6,070 nucleotides of DNA from Anaerolineae bacterium (lineage in GTDB: Bacteria > Chloroflexota > Anaerolineae > Aggregatilineales > Phototrophicaceae): the NCBI GenBank assembly GCA_015492875.1, contig WGEI01000431.1, positions 1-6,070 on the forward strand. The letters run 5' to 3'. The translations under genes were made by a program, and so were the position numbers. How positions within the stretch are numbered: position 1 is the first letter of the stretch; the number at the start of each line of letters is the position of its first letter. Of the stretch, positions 5,126 to 6,070 are shown in pieces. Below the pieces are notes generated by a model. It did not search any database, had not been told where the DNA came from, and was given only the letters and a program-made list of their open reading frames with translations.

Positions 5126-6070
5126 TCAGCGAATGGTTATGGTTTGGGGGAGTAATAGCTGTGTGCCAATGATTTGCCCCTCAGCATTGAAGAATCGCAA
5201 ACGTTCTCCACGAGCACAATCTGGTTCACACTGTATGACTTCGAGGCCTATTTGATAGTCACCATTAATCGCCGTTTCGGAAATCGTGATATATTGCGGG
5301 TCACTGATATAGTGATCAGTTGGCCAGCGTCGTGTGGGGTAGTAGCCGGGCGTTCTCGGTGTCGTTTGAAACCATCGGATGCCGCGCTCATCTTGCAAGT
5401 AAACCTGCACCCGATAATTTTCTGGCTGAAAGCGTAGCGCCCGCCAGTATAGCGTAAATGACATAGTTTCATTGGCGTGATATTCACTGCGTTCGAGTTG
5501 GTAGGCAATGAGTTCTAGGCCGCTATCCGTTCTTGCTCTTATCGGGGTGGCGTTTAATAGCTTCTGCCCAGCAGTCGTTCTCAATGAAAGTGGCGCATTG
5601 GGAATGACGAATAATATAATGACGCCCATAAATATCGCTATAACAATTGCCAATATGCGGCTTTCCGAACGTGGCAAAAGCGGTAAATCGGCAAATTCTC
5701 CTAGCTGTCTTCTTTGTCGCCATAATCCTAACGCAATAACACCCACTAGCGAGGCCATGCTGACTGCCCAAGCTCTGGCTCTTAAGGGCGTCTCTTTCAG
5801 TTCAATGACTAACTCTCCGTTAGATGTTTTAGGTACATCTATCTCGATTAACCCATTTTCAGAGGGGCGTAATGTGACTTGCCTACCATTAACTGTTGCT
5901 CGCCATCCGGGAAAATAAGCCGTTTGGATAACCAGGGTTGTCGGCGATTGTATTTGTAACTGAAAAATATCCCGTTGCGAGGTGTGTTCAAGCACCGTCG
6001 CTTGGCGGCTAGCACTAATTTCATTCAATGGAAATTTATTAATTTGCCCCAGTTGGTAACTATTTAATAC
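5126..6070 (-). CDS. C-terminal part of a large multi-pass membrane protein (YfhO/glycosyltransferase-like)
   Basis: The frame is open to the right edge, so this is a 3' fragment. A TTG at 6028-6026 is the first possible start in the window, but the 14 codons upstream of it are also open and the similarity begins immediately, so it is probably internal. Counting from that TTG, residues 30-85 carry the YFPGWRATVNG (38-48), NGLIEIDVP (58-66) and TPLRARAWAVS (80-90) blocks. These are typical of the extracytoplasmic region just before the last helices of YfhO-like and related polyprenyl-sugar glycosyltransferase membrane proteins. Membrane segments lie at about 87-103 and 125-142, separated by an Arg-rich cytoplasmic loop (RQRRQ). 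The remaining residues, about 165-300, form a predicted external beta-sandwich with LELIAYQL, TLYWRAL and RVQVYLQDERG strands and a PTRRWP turn. C267 and C271 could form a disulfide. It probably acts in cell-surface polysaccharide or glycan assembly; the catalytic N-terminal part is outside the window. Confidence 0.8.
   Translation of the reverse strand, partial: VLNSYQLGQINKFPLNEISASRQATVLEHTSQRDIFQLQIQSPTTLVIQTAYFPGWRATVNGRQVTLRPSENGLIEIDVPKTSNGELVIELKETPLRARAWAVSMASLVGVIALGLWRQRRQLGEFADLPLLPRSESRILAIVIAIFMGVIILFVIPNAPLSLRTTAGQKLLNATPIRARTDSGLELIAYQLERSEYHANETMSFTLYWRALRFQPENYRVQVYLQDERGIRWFQTTPRTPGYYPTRRWPTDHYISDPQYITISETAINGDYQIGLEVIQCEPDCARGERLRFFNAEGQIIGTQLLLPQTITIR

Noticed and set aside
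5508..5918. Plus-strand open frame of 136 codons opposite the membrane-protein gene.
   Set aside because: It is antisense to a gene with clear family motifs, lacks a ribosome binding site and has no recognisable domain.

Overview
The window looks like ordinary chromosomal DNA from an uncultured member of the Chloroflexota (Anaerolineae-like). This is inferred from protein style, not from a marker search. The clues are the FHA domain with its long insert before the SRRHA motif, the nucleotidyltransferase-HD protein, the small TPR protein with an NDLRTNEDDRYM-type tail, the RsmD with APPQY at its catalytic loop, and the membrane protein ending in an extracytoplasmic beta domain. Base composition looks moderate and uniform by eye. 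I see no mobile element, tRNA, rRNA, CRISPR array or phage gene.

Layout. Plus strand, 1-2635: the 3' part of an FHA-domain protein that enters from the left edge; a short intergenic region with an extended -10 promoter and an inverted repeat; then hpt (hypoxanthine phosphoribosyltransferase), overlapping by 8 bp a tRNA nucleotidyltransferase/HD-domain gene. Minus strand, 2627-6070, read right to left: the C-terminal part of a large membrane protein that enters from the right edge; an 87-bp gap with a candidate promoter; then a tight four-gene unit of TPR protein, uroporphyrinogen-decarboxylase-like protein, rsmD (16S rRNA m2G966 methyltransferase) and a degenerate ImmA/IrrE-like protein. The two blocks converge, and the last genes overlap tail to tail by 9 bp.

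How the genes fit together. hpt serves purine salvage. The nucleotidyltransferase and RsmD serve RNA maturation (tRNA 3' end and 16S rRNA). The FHA protein reads phosphothreonine signals. The UroD-like, TPR and ImmA-like proteins have no assignable function. The most notable point is that several recognisable enzymes depart from the family consensus at key sites: the nucleotidyltransferase lacks the usual flexible loop, its HD domain is eroded, the ImmA-like protein has no HExxH, the UroD-like protein lacks the usual histidine ligand motif, and RsmD has APPQ in place of DPP[FY]. No clear new defence or mobile system is visible; the non-canonical tRNA nucleotidyltransferase and the four-gene unit around rsmD deserve most attention.
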